Part shown: one piece after another, positions 54,939 through 64,000 of the stretch
Layout of the letters: every line of letters begins with the position of its first letter
How positions within the stretch are numbered: the stretch's first letter is position 1
DNA from: Streptomyces nymphaeiformis
Lineage (GTDB): Bacteria; Actinomycetota; Actinomycetes; Streptomycetales; Streptomycetaceae
Length of the DNA stretch: 64,000 bases
Assembly (NCBI RefSeq): GCF_014203895.1
Contig: NZ_JACHJY010000003.1
Location: 1 to 64,000 of the forward strand
Reading direction: 5' to 3'
Notes under the pieces: model-generated
What the model saw: only the letters and a program-made list of their open reading frames with translations
Database searches by the model: none
What the model was told of the DNA's origin: nothing
Translations under genes and position numbers: made by a program

Positions 54939-54960
54939 GTGTCCACCGACCGGTGGACAC
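54939..54960. promoter_or_regulatory. Palindrome upstream of the MMPL operon
   Basis: GTGTCCACC (54939-54947) and GGTGGACAC (54952-54960) form a perfect 9-bp inverted repeat with a 4-nt spacer. It lies between tetR and the MMPL gene, so it could be an operator of the MMPL operon or a weak tetR terminator. There is no T-tract. Confidence 0.5.
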
Positions 54961-55017
54961 CAGGTTCAACCGGCCGATCCTGTCGGCGGGACGGCTCCGC
55001 CGACGAGCCTGGGACGC

Positions 55018-57204
55018 ATGACGAACCCGACCGTACGCATGGCCCGTCACAGCGCCCGGCACCCCTGGCGCGCGCTGATCGGCTGGCTCCTCTTCGTGGC
55101 GCTCTCCCTGGGCGCGGGCATCGCCGTCGGCTCCCACCCCGCGACGACGGAGGACTTCCGCATCGGCGAGGCCGGCCGGGCCGAGGCGCTCGCCGCCGAG
55201 GGCGGTCTGCAGCAGAAGCCCCTGGAGCGCGTCCTCATCCAGGCCGCGCCCGGCACCGGCCCCCTCGACCGTTCCGAGGCCGGGGCGGCGGCACGCGAGA
55301 TCGCCGCCCGGATGCGGCAACTGCCCGATGTCCTGTCCGTGACCGGCCCCGTCGCCGACGCGCGGCACACCGCCCTGCGCGTCGACGTCACCATGAAGGG
55401 CGCCGAGTTCGACGGGAAGAAGCACGTCGACGCACTGCTCGCGCAGACCGCCGAGGTCCGGGCCGCGCACCCGCGGCTGCTCGTCGAGGAGGTCGGCGGA
55501 CCTTCCATCGGCAAGGGCGTCGACAAGCTCCGCGGCGACGACCTCTCCCGTACGGAGGTCATCGCCCTGCCCGTCACCCTGATCACGCTGCTGATCGTCT
55601 TCGGATCCGTCGTCATGGCGGTCGTACCGCTGCTGCTCGCACTCTCCTCGATCGTGGCCGCCGTCGGCCTGTCGATGATCGCCTCGCACGTCTTCCCCGA
55701 CGCCGGCGTCGGCACCAACGTCATCCTGCTCATCGGGCTCGCCGTCGGCGTCGACTACACCCTCTTCTACCTGAAGCGGGAGCGCGAGGAACGGGCCGGG
55801 GCCGCCGGCCGCCTCACCCCGCAGGCCGTCGTGGAGCTCGCCGCCGCGACCTCGGGCAGGGCCGTGGTGGTCTCCGGGCTCGCCGTGGCCGTGTCCAGCG
55901 CCACCCTCTACCTCGCGGACGACGTCATCTTCTCCTCCATCGCCACCGGAGCGGTCGTCGTCACCCTGGTCGCCGTCCTGAGCTCGCTGACCGTGCTGCC
56001 CGCGCTCCTCGCCCTCCTCGGCGCCCGCTCCGAACGCCGCAGGACCCGCAAGAAGCCGATGCGGAAGGGCACTTCCCGTACCGGCGGACGGATCACCGCC
56101 GCGGTCCTCCGCCCCGTCGCCCGGCACCCCGCGGTGACGCTCGCCTCCTCCACCCTCGCGCTCCTCGCGCTCGCCCTGCCGGTCCTGGACATCGACATCA
56201 CCGAGATGAGCCGCGAGACGCACTCCCGCGCCATCCCCGCCATGCGGACCTACGACCGGCTCATGACCGCCTATCCCGAGCTGAAGGCCATGCACCAGGT
56301 GGTCGTACGAGCGGAAGCGGAGCGGGCCGAGGAGGTCGCCGGCGCCCTGCGGACCCTCGCGGACCGCGCGAACGCCGAGGACCCCGCCATCGGCGGCGCC
56401 CCCGTCCTGCGGACCTCGGCCGACCGGCGCACCACCCTCCTGGAGCTGGCCGTCCCCCACTCCGTGAACAGCCGAGAGGCCCGGGCCTCCCTCGACCGGC
56501 TCCGCACCGACCTCGTGCCCGGAACCGTCGGCGCGCTCACCGGCACCGAGGCCGCCGTCACCGGCGAGGTCGCCCGCTACGCCGACTACCCCGCCCACCA
56601 GAAGCGGAAGCTGCCGCTGATCGTCGGGGCGCTGCTCCTCGTCACCTTCGTGATGACGGTCTGGGCGTTCCGGTCGGTGGTCCTCGGCCTCGTCGGCATC
56701 CTCCTCAACCTCCTCTCCGCGTTCGCCTCGCTCGGCCTCCTCGTCGTGGTCTTCCAGCACGAATGGGCCGAGGGGATCCTCGGCTTCACCTCCACCGGCT
56801 CGATCGGATCCCGCGTCCCCCTGTTCCTGTTCGTGATCCTCTTCGGGCTCTCCATGGACTACCAGGTGTTCGTGATCAGCCGGATCCGCGAGGCCCGCCT
56901 CGACGGCGTCCCCACCCGGCAGGCGGTCGTCCAGGGCCTGTCCTCGTCCGCCGGGGTCGTCACCAGCGCGGCCGTGGTGATGGTGACGGTCTTCGCCGGC
57001 TTCGCCGCCCTGCACCTGATCGAGATGAAGCAGATCGGCTTCAGCCTGGCGGTCGCGGTCCTCCTCGACGCCTTCGTGATCCGCGTCCTGGTCCTGCCCT
57101 CCCTGATGCTGCTGCTCGGCGAGGCGAACTGGTGGCCCTCGCGCCGAGCGCGCCCGGCCGACCGGCCCGAGCCGACGGAGCGTCAGCCGGCGTCCGTAGG
57201 CTGA
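55018..57204 (+). CDS. MMPL-family RND transporter
   Basis: 728 residues with two repeated halves. Each has one N-terminal helix (LIGWLLFVALSLGAGIAVG; TLASSTLALLALALPVLD), a large extracytoplasmic domain and five clustered helices. Signature GLAVGVDYTLFYLKR and its second-half counterpart ILFGLSMDYQVFVISRIREA hold the proton-relay aspartates. MMPL proteins export lipids or drugs. The two-component genes follow at 4 bp and 1 bp, so they are one operon and the kinase probably senses the transporter's substrate or envelope stress. Confidence 0.92.
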   Translation: MTNPTVRMARHSARHPWRALIGWLLFVALSLGAGIAVGSHPATTEDFRIGEAGRAEALAAEGGLQQKPLERVLIQAAPGTGPLDRSEAGAAAREIAARMRQLPDVLSVTGPVADARHTALRVDVTMKGAEFDGKKHVDALLAQTAEVRAAHPRLLVEEVGGPSIGKGVDKLRGDDLSRTEVIALPVTLITLLIVFGSVVMAVVPLLLALSSIVAAVGLSMIASHVFPDAGVGTNVILLIGLAVGVDYTLFYLKREREERAGAAGRLTPQAVVELAAATSGRAVVVSGLAVAVSSATLYLADDVIFSSIATGAVVVTLVAVLSSLTVLPALLALLGARSERRRTRKKPMRKGTSRTGGRITAAVLRPVARHPAVTLASSTLALLALALPVLDIDITEMSRETHSRAIPAMRTYDRLMTAYPELKAMHQVVVRAEAERAEEVAGALRTLADRANAEDPAIGGAPVLRTSADRRTTLLELAVPHSVNSREARASLDRLRTDLVPGTVGALTGTEAAVTGEVARYADYPAHQKRKLPLIVGALLLVTFVMTVWAFRSVVLGLVGILLNLLSAFASLGLLVVVFQHEWAEGILGFTSTGSIGSRVPLFLFVILFGLSMDYQVFVISRIREARLDGVPTRQAVVQGLSSSAGVVTSAAVVMVTVFAGFAALHLIEMKQIGFSLAVAVLLDAFVIRVLVLPSLMLLLGEANWWPSRRARPADRPEPTERQPASVG

Positions 57205-57208
57205 CCGC

Positions 57209-58333
57209 ATGACCGACACGACCCTCCGACGCTGGTACACCGCCGCCTGGCTGCTGTTGGGTCTCGCCCCACCCCTCATCGCCGTCGGAGACGACACGGG
57301 ACCCCCGAGATGGGCCGTCTTCGCCCTGCTCGGGGCCGCCCTCGCCTACACCGCGGTCCACCGCACCCGCGACCACGGGCCGGCCTACCTGGCCGCCCTG
57401 GCCGCGGGCCTCGGAGCGATGGCCGTTCTGCCCGGCGGCGGCGCGGCCCTGCTCATCGCGGCTCTTCCGCAGTTCTGGTTCCACTCCCGCGGCCGAGGAT
57501 TCGCCGTCCTGCTCAGCGGCTGCGCCGCCGCGGCCACCGCGGCCGGAAGCATCGTGTCCGACTCGCCGTGGAAGGCGGCCGTGGCACTGACCGGATACGG
57601 CGTGTCGGTCCTGGCCGGTCTCCTGGTCCACCGCCTGGTCGCGGACGGCGAGGCCCGCGCCGTCGTCCTGGCCACCGAACTCTCCAAGACCCAGGAGGAA
57701 TTGGCCGAGGCCCATCGCCGCGAGGGCGCGGCCGACGAGAGGGAACGCATGGCCCGCGAGATCCACGACACCCTGGCCCAGGGCTTCGCGTCCATCATCG
57801 TCCTGGCCGAGGCGGCCCGGACCGGCCTCGGCGGAGACCCTGACCGGACCGCCCGGCAACTGCGCTCCATCGAGCGGACCGCCCGCGAGAACTTCGCCGA
57901 GGCCCGGGTCCTGGTGGGCTCGGCCCCGCACAGCGGTCTCACCCCCGGTTCAGTGGTGCCGACCCTGCGCCGCACCCTGGAGCGGTTCGCCCAGGACACG
58001 GGGATCACGGTCGACGCGGAGCTCGCCGTGGACGTCGACTGCGACCAGCAGACCCGGATCGCGCTCCTCCGCTGCACCCAGGAGTCGCTGGCCAACGTGC
58101 GCAAGCACGCCGACGCGAGCACCGTCGGCGTGGTCCTCACCCAGGGGCCGTACGCCATCGAGCTGGAGATCACCGACGACGGACGCGGCTTCGTCGTCGA
58201 GGAGTCCCGGGGCTTCGGTCTGGACGGCATGCGCAAGCGGCTCGCCGAGCTCGACGGCGAACTGACGGTGACCAGCTCGGTCGGGGACGGCACCCGCGTC
58301 CTCGCGACCTTCCACACGAACGGACGGCCCTGA
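57209..58333 (+). CDS. Sensor histidine kinase, NarL/DesK type
   Basis: 374 residues. Four to five N-terminal membrane helices are followed by a coiled linker (LSKTQEELAEAHRREGA), the HisKA_3 box REIHDTLAQGFASI (His about 187) and a HATPase domain (ESLANVRKHADASTV, DDGRGF, GFGLDGMRKRL). It lies between the MMPL and response-regulator genes with tight spacing. The signal is unknown; having no large external domain suggests sensing in the membrane. Confidence 0.92.
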   Translation: MTDTTLRRWYTAAWLLLGLAPPLIAVGDDTGPPRWAVFALLGAALAYTAVHRTRDHGPAYLAALAAGLGAMAVLPGGGAALLIAALPQFWFHSRGRGFAVLLSGCAAAATAAGSIVSDSPWKAAVALTGYGVSVLAGLLVHRLVADGEARAVVLATELSKTQEELAEAHRREGAADERERMAREIHDTLAQGFASIIVLAEAARTGLGGDPDRTARQLRSIERTARENFAEARVLVGSAPHSGLTPGSVVPTLRRTLERFAQDTGITVDAELAVDVDCDQQTRIALLRCTQESLANVRKHADASTVGVVLTQGPYAIELEITDDGRGFVVEESRGFGLDGMRKRLAELDGELTVTSSVGDGTRVLATFHTNGRP

Positions 58334-58334
58334 C

Positions 58335-58982
58335 ATGCCCGCAGCGCACGAGCCCATCCGGGTCGTGGTCGTCGACGACCACACCGTGATGCGCGCCGGA
58401 GTGGTGGCCCTCCTGGCGCCGGTCCCGGACATCGCCGTCGTCGGGGAGGCGGCCGACGGGCGGGCCGCCGTCGGGGTCGTCGAGCGGCTCGCGCCCGACG
58501 TCGCGCTCGTCGACCTGCGCATGCCGGTCATGGACGGGGTCGAGGCCACCGCCGCGATCACCGCGGGGCCCGCGCCGACGCGGGTGCTCATCCTCACCAC
58601 GTACGACACCGACGTGGAGATCGAGCGGGCGGTCGAGGCAGGCGCGATCGGCTATCTGCTGAAGGACACGACCGCCGAGCAGCTCGCGGAGGCCGTCCGC
58701 TCCGCCGCCCGCGGCGAGACCGTCCTCGCTCCCCGCGTCGCCGAACGCCTGGTCGCGCTCATGCGCCGCCCCGCCCCCGTCGTGCTGACCTCGCGGGAGC
58801 AGGACGTGCTGGGCGCGGTCGCCGACGGGCTCTCCAACGCCGAGATCGGGCGGCGTCTCGTCATCGCGGAGGCGACGGTCAAGACCCATCTCCTGCGGGT
58901 CTTCGCGAAGCTGGACGTCAGCGACCGCACCCGCGCGGTGGTCGTGGCCATGGAGCGGGGCCTGCTCCCAGGCCGGGGCTGA
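58335..58982 (+). CDS. Response regulator, NarL/FixJ type
   Basis: 215 residues. The receiver domain has the acidic pair VVVDDH, phosphoacceptor Asp60 in VALVDLRMPVMDG and Lys in YLLKDT. The C-terminal LuxR-type HTH is LTSREQDVLGAVADGLSNAEIGRRLVIAEATVKTHL. It is the output partner of the kinase encoded 1 bp upstream and probably activates its own MMPL operon. A strong terminator follows. Confidence 0.94.
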   Translation: MPAAHEPIRVVVVDDHTVMRAGVVALLAPVPDIAVVGEAADGRAAVGVVERLAPDVALVDLRMPVMDGVEATAAITAGPAPTRVLILTTYDTDVEIERAVEAGAIGYLLKDTTAEQLAEAVRSAARGETVLAPRVAERLVALMRRPAPVVLTSREQDVLGAVADGLSNAEIGRRLVIAEATVKTHLLRVFAKLDVSDRTRAVVVAMERGLLPGRG

Positions 58983-58986
58983 GGAA

Positions 58987-59015
58987 GGGCCCGCCGGATC
59001 TCCTCCGGCGGGCCC
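58987..59015. terminator. Bidirectional stem-loop terminator
   Basis: GGGCCCGCCGGA (58987-58998) pairs perfectly over 12 bp with TCCGGCGGGCCC (59004-59015) around a 5-nt loop. It separates the convergent response-regulator and amine-oxidase genes. Confidence 0.85.
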
Positions 59016-59023
59016 GACGCTGA

Positions 59024-60640
59024 CTACGGCGTGACGCCGAGGTCGGTGAGGACCTCGTCGGCGGCCCGCTGCCCCGATTCGGCGCCGCCCTCCATGTAGC
59101 CCTGGGCCACCGAGGAGGTGTGCTCGCCCGCGAAGTGGGTGTTGCCCTGGCGGACGCCCTCGTAGCCGCCGTACTGGTGGGCGTACCCGGTGGGCATGCC
59201 GGCGTACGAGCCGTACGCGTTCGGGTTGAGCGGCCATGCGGCGAGCGTGGCCTTGCCGGTCCAGTGGGCGGTGATGCCCGGGAAGACCGGTTCGAGCTGG
59301 GCGAGCGCGGTCTGCGCGTACCGGGCGATCTGCGGGTCGGCCGCCGTGCGGAACGGCGTGGACGGGGTGAAGTCCGCGGCGTGGCCGCCGCCCGCGTACA
59401 CGGTGAGGATGCCCTTGCCGCCGGGCTGGGCTCTGCTGGAGTCCCAGGAGGTCTGGTAGCCGGTGTCGCTCATCGTGCTGCCGCTGGCGATCCCCCAGGG
59501 CCCCGAGGAGTTCCAGGGTCGAGTGTCGAACTGCAGGGAGAGCTTGCAGTTCTGACCCATCGTCATCGCGGCGATGCCGGCGCGCTTGCGGCCGTCGAAG
59601 CCGGAGGCGGACAGGTCGAGCCGTTGGAGCACACCGGCGGGCAGGGCCAGGATCGTGTGGTCGGCGAGCACCGTGCGCGTACAGCCGGAGGCGGTGAAGG
59701 TGAGCAGCTGGCGGCCTCCGGCGGCGGCCGCCACGGACTGGAGGCGCCAGCCGTGGCGTACCGTCCCCGGGGGCAGGGCCGCGGCGATGGCCTGCGGGAG
59801 GCGCTGGTTGCCGCCGCGGACGTGGTAGCGGGTGTCGCTCTCCCCGTACAGCGCGAAGCTGTTGGGGGTCGCCTGGTAGGCCAGCATGCCGATGATGCCG
59901 AGCGCCGAGGAGGTACGGGTGTCCATGCCGAACTCGGTGGTGTAGGCGACGTCGAGGAGCTGCCCGAACGGCGAGGCGTGCCCGCCCGGGACGCGGGTGG
60001 CGATCCAGTCGTGGATGGACGTGTTCGACAGGGTGATCGCGCCGGGGCTGTTGGCGGCGTCCCAGGCGACGGGCCAGTCGAAGGTGGCGAGGTCCTGGTT
60101 GAGGACCGGCTTCAGCTTCTTGAAGTCGGCGCTCGCGTCGGCGTAGCTGTAGTAGGCGCCGTCGAAGCGGTAGACCTCGGTGGAGCCGGCGGGCTCGGCG
60201 GCGTGCAGGTCGTCGAGGGGCAGGCCGAAGCGGGAGGCGAGGTCCTGCATGAGGGTGTGGCCGGTGTCGATCAGCTCGCCGCCCCACTCGGTGACCTGGC
60301 CGTCGGCCCAGTAGGCGCCGGCCGGGTTGGAGTACATGCGGCCGCCGACCCGGGTGTCGGCCTCGTAGACGGCGGAGGCGATGCCGTGGTCGGCGAGGCG
60401 CAGGGCCGCGTCGAGTCCGGCGATGCCGGCGCCGACGATCGCGATGACGGGCTGGGGGGCGGTGTCGGCGCGGGCGGGCCGGGCCGCGCCGACGGAGGTG
60501 GCGGCGGCCAGGCCCACGCCGGCGGCGATGCCGCCGAGGACGGTGCGGCGGGAGGGTCCTCCGGCCGTCGCGCCGGCGGTCCCGGGGGAGTGTTCGGCGA
60601 CGATCCGGCGCAGCATGCGGGCCGGGGCGGTGCGTGCCAT
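59024..60640 (-). CDS. Tat-exported flavin amine oxidase
   Basis: 538 residues. The N-terminus has a twin-arginine signal (PSRRTVLGGIAAGVGLAAATSVG) and an Ala-rich cleavage region (ARPARA). The enzyme then has the FAD motif AIVGAGIAGLDAALRLADHG, VGGRMYSN, and the C-terminal FAGEHTSSVAQGYMEGGAESGQRAADEV, typical of monoamine/L-amino-acid oxidases that are folded with FAD before export. It should release H2O2 and ammonia outside the cell from an amine or amino acid. Good Shine-Dalgarno (AAGGAG). Confidence 0.92.
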   Translation of the reverse strand: MARTAPARMLRRIVAEHSPGTAGATAGGPSRRTVLGGIAAGVGLAAATSVGAARPARADTAPQPVIAIVGAGIAGLDAALRLADHGIASAVYEADTRVGGRMYSNPAGAYWADGQVTEWGGELIDTGHTLMQDLASRFGLPLDDLHAAEPAGSTEVYRFDGAYYSYADASADFKKLKPVLNQDLATFDWPVAWDAANSPGAITLSNTSIHDWIATRVPGGHASPFGQLLDVAYTTEFGMDTRTSSALGIIGMLAYQATPNSFALYGESDTRYHVRGGNQRLPQAIAAALPPGTVRHGWRLQSVAAAAGGRQLLTFTASGCTRTVLADHTILALPAGVLQRLDLSASGFDGRKRAGIAAMTMGQNCKLSLQFDTRPWNSSGPWGIASGSTMSDTGYQTSWDSSRAQPGGKGILTVYAGGGHAADFTPSTPFRTAADPQIARYAQTALAQLEPVFPGITAHWTGKATLAAWPLNPNAYGSYAGMPTGYAHQYGGYEGVRQGNTHFAGEHTSSVAQGYMEGGAESGQRAADEVLTDLGVTP

Positions 60641-60662
60641 GTACGGCTCCTTCGATGGGGGG

Positions 60663-60687
60663 CCGGTTCCCTGGGTGGGGGAACCGG
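60663..60687 (-). terminator. Stem-loop terminator after the amidase
   Basis: CCGGTTCCC (60663-60671) pairs perfectly with GGGAACCGG (60679-60687) around a 7-nt loop. It lies 40 bp after the amidase stop and ends the transporter-amidase transcript before the amine oxidase. Confidence 0.7.
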
Positions 60688-60726
60688 AGGCGGCGGGGTG
60701 GCGCTCTTGCGTGCGCGGTCCGGGGC

Positions 60727-62139
60727 TCAGCCGGAGTAGCGCGCGGGGCGGCGCTGCGGCCAGCCGTCCAGGGCCTCCAGTTCGGCGGCGACCCGGATCA
60801 GGGCGGCCTCGTCCCAGGGGCCGGCGATGAGCTGGCTGCCGACGGGGAGGCCCTCGGCCGAGGCGAAGGTGGGCAGGCTGACGGCGGGCTGGCCCGTGAT
60901 GTTGCAGATCGAGGTGAAGGAGATCATCCGGGTCTCCGTGGTGCGCGGGCCGCCGGGGTCCGCGTTGGCCTCCTTGAGCAGCGCGTCGACCGGCGGCGGC
61001 AGGCAGGCCATGGTGGGGGTGAGGAGCAGGTCGAACTCCTCGCCCCACTGCGCGCGGACCGCGCGGGCCTCCTCCGCGAGCAGGGCCGCGGCCCGGGTGT
61101 ACTCGCCCGAGTGCTTCCCGGTGGCCCGCTCCATCCGGAACCGGAGGTGCGGCTCGGCGAGTTCCGGCTGCTGGTACGGGGCGGCCCAGAGCGCCGCGTC
61201 GAGGACGGTCTGCGCGTACCCGGTGATCGCCTCCTCGCTGAAGAAGCGGGGGGAGGCGGGGGCGACGTGGTGACCCAGGCATTCGAGCAGCCGGGCGGTG
61301 TGCTCGGCGGCCTCGACGCACTGCGGGTCCACGGGGAGGCCGGTGGGTGCCGCGGTGAGCAGCCCGATGCGCAGGCGCCCGCCGTCGAGGCCGACCTCGT
61401 CGAGGTACGGCCGGACGGGTGCGGGGGCCTGGTACATGGCCAGCCGGTCGGGGACGGACATCGCGTCGAGCAGCGCGGCGGCGTCGCGGGTGGTGCGGGT
61501 GATGGCGCCCTCGACGGTGGCGTGCTCCCAGCCGGGTGTCTGCTGCGGGACGCGGCCCCGGCTGGGCTTGAGGCCGAGCAGTCCGCAGGAGGAGGACGGC
61601 ATGCGGATCGAGCCGCCTCCGTCGTTGGCGTGGGCGACGGGCGCGAGCCCGGCGGCGACGGCCGCGGCGGCGCCGCCGCTGGAGCCGCCCGCCGAGTGCT
61701 CGGGGCTCCAGGGGTTGCGGGTGCTGCCGAAGCGGCTGTTGTCGGTGGTCGAGAGGAGGCCCATCTCGGGCGAGTTGGTGCGGCCCATGAGGAGGAACCC
61801 GGCGTCGAGGAGGCGCCGGACGACGGGTTCGGTGAGGGTGCGGGGCCGGTCGTCGACACCGTACGAGCCGTACGTGGCGGGCTGCCCCTCGACCTGGGTC
61901 AGCTCCTTGACCGGGACGGGCACGCCGTGGAACGGCGGGAGGGGGCCGCCGTCGGTGACGGCCCGCTCGGCACGGCGCGCGGCGGCGAGGACGGCCTCCT
62001 CGTCGAGCCAGGTGAACGCGGCGAGTTCCGGGTCGTGCTCGGCGATCCTGCGGAGGTAGGTCTCGGCGATCTCGACGGGGCTGAGGTCACGACGGCGGAC
62101 GGCGGCCGCGAGGTCGGTGGCGGAGGCGAAGGGGTCCAT
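60727..62139 (-). CDS. Amidase-signature-family amidase
   Basis: 470 residues with the Ser-Ser-Lys triad: Lys78 in VPVPVKEL, cis-Ser in HSAGGSSGGAAAAVA (about 153-154) and nucleophile Ser177 in DGGGSIRMPSS. The family hydrolyses small amides to ammonia and carboxylate. It lies 27 bp after a LivF-type ATPase gene, in the same direction as the transporter genes, so it probably cuts an amide imported by that transporter. Confidence 0.9.
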   Translation of the reverse strand: MDPFASATDLAAAVRRRDLSPVEIAETYLRRIAEHDPELAAFTWLDEEAVLAAARRAERAVTDGGPLPPFHGVPVPVKELTQVEGQPATYGSYGVDDRPRTLTEPVVRRLLDAGFLLMGRTNSPEMGLLSTTDNSRFGSTRNPWSPEHSAGGSSGGAAAAVAAGLAPVAHANDGGGSIRMPSSSCGLLGLKPSRGRVPQQTPGWEHATVEGAITRTTRDAAALLDAMSVPDRLAMYQAPAPVRPYLDEVGLDGGRLRIGLLTAAPTGLPVDPQCVEAAEHTARLLECLGHHVAPASPRFFSEEAITGYAQTVLDAALWAAPYQQPELAEPHLRFRMERATGKHSGEYTRAAALLAEEARAVRAQWGEEFDLLLTPTMACLPPPVDALLKEANADPGGPRTTETRMISFTSICNITGQPAVSLPTFASAEGLPVGSQLIAGPWDEAALIRVAAELEALDGWPQRRPARYSG

Positions 62140-62166
62140 GGCAGGGGCTCCAGTGGGGTGGGGCGG

Positions 62167-62849
62167 TCAGCGGACCGCGAGGAGGTCGTCGAGGCGGTCG
62201 CGCAGGCCGGGGCCGTTCGGTGCGTCGAGGACGACCCGGCCGGCCTCCATCACCACGACGTGCCGGCTGTGGTCGAGGAGCGCTCCGGCGTGCTGGTCGA
62301 CGAGGAGGACGGCCGTCCCGGCGGCGGCGATCGTGCCGAGCGCCTCCAGGACGTCGGCGACCACGGAGGGCTGGAGGCCCTGGGTGAGTTCGTCGACCGC
62401 GATCAGGGTCCGGCCGGCGAGCATCGCCCGGGCGATGCCCAGCTGCTGTTTCTGCCCGCCGGAGAGCGTGCCGGCCTGCTGCCCGGCGCGGTCGGTGAGC
62501 AGCGGGAAGACGGTGTGGGGGTCGACGGCGGGGACGGTGTCGCGGCGGCGGGCGAGGCGGAGGTTCTCGGCGACGGTGAGCGCGGGGAACACGCCCCGGT
62601 CCTCGGGCATGAGCGTGGCGCCGGCCCGGGCGAGGAGTTCGGGCCGGCCCGGGGACAGGGCGCGTCCGTCGAGGGTCACGGTCCCGCCGTGCCGGTCGGC
62701 GAGACCGAAGACGGTCCGCAGCAGGGTCGTCTTCCCGGCGCCGTTGCGGCCGATCAGGGCGGTGATCTCGCCGGCGCGCACGGTCAGGTCGGTCGGCCGT
62801 ACGACGGCGGCCTGTCCGTATCCGCCGGCGAGGCCCGTCAGTTCGAGCA

Positions 62850-62850
<1 letters not shown>
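62167..62850 (-). CDS. Branched-chain/amide-type ABC transporter ATPase, LivF-like
   Basis: 227 residues. Walker A is GRNGAGKTT, the signature is LSGGQKQQLGIARAML and Walker B is LIAVDELTQGL, with the usual DEP replaced by DEL. EDRGVFPALTVAENL is the LivF/UrtE hallmark. It pairs with the LivG half of the fused protein encoded just upstream; the ATG and the previous TGA share one base. Partner permease and binding-protein genes should lie to the right of the window. Confidence 0.92.

Positions 62851-64000
<1,150 letters not shown>

Overview
The window is about 72% G+C, with strong G/C bias at third codon positions, GTG and TTG starts, SARP/AfsR and LacI/TetR/MarR regulators, a Tat substrate and tandem Ser/Thr kinases with beta-propellers. 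It is chromosomal DNA of a Streptomyces or close relative. I see no tRNA, rRNA, insertion sequence, integrase or CRISPR array. The left and right edges both cut through genes.

Layout. 1-8.5 kb: the start of a non-ribosomal peptide synthetase (runs off the left edge), an XRE-HTH/NB-ARC regulator, a small secreted peptide gene preceded by short direct repeats, and a large AfsR-type SARP; this looks like the regulated edge of a biosynthetic cluster. 8.7-13.7 kb: two SnoaL-like proteins, a secreted beta-helix protein, a hypothetical protein and an APC permease. 13.8-18.6 kb: two tandem Ser/Thr kinases with C-terminal PQQ-type propellers. 18.6-21.9 kb: a translationally coupled pair of MarR-like regulators and an ABC exporter.

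21.9-29.8 kb: a poly-gamma-glutamate-type polymer locus. It has a CapA/PgsA lipoprotein, a large tandem-HAMP membrane protein without an output domain, PgsB with a long C-terminal tail, PgsC and an NlpC/P60 peptidase, plus a divergent lipoprotein of unknown function whose start overlaps that of capA.

29.8-34.5 kb: a nucleotidyltransferase/HAD pair, a PucR-type regulator divergent from an HSL-family esterase, and a serine beta-lactamase-like gene broken by one in-frame TGA just before its catalytic motif.

34.5-45.7 kb: an apparent collagen-to-2-oxoglutarate island. A secreted M9 collagenase sits upstream of a hydroxyproline 2-epimerase, an ornithine-cyclodeaminase-family reductase, a three-gene D-hydroxyproline dehydrogenase, a pyrroline-hydroxycarboxylate deaminase and a semialdehyde dehydrogenase. 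One unrelated-looking flavoprotein gene is on the opposite strand inside the island.

45.9-64 kb: a Sel1-repeat protein, a secreted lipase, a penicillin-acyltransferase-family enzyme divergent from a LacI regulator with a perfect operator-like palindrome between them, a BVMO/AurF-like diiron oxygenase/ferredoxin-reductase operon divergent from a TetR regulator, an MMPL transporter with a two-component system, a Tat-exported amine oxidase, an amidase, and a branched-chain-type ABC transporter (LivF and a LivM-LivG fusion running off the right edge). Several perfect stem-loops at gene ends are likely terminators.

All assignments come from reading the sequence; no database search was run.
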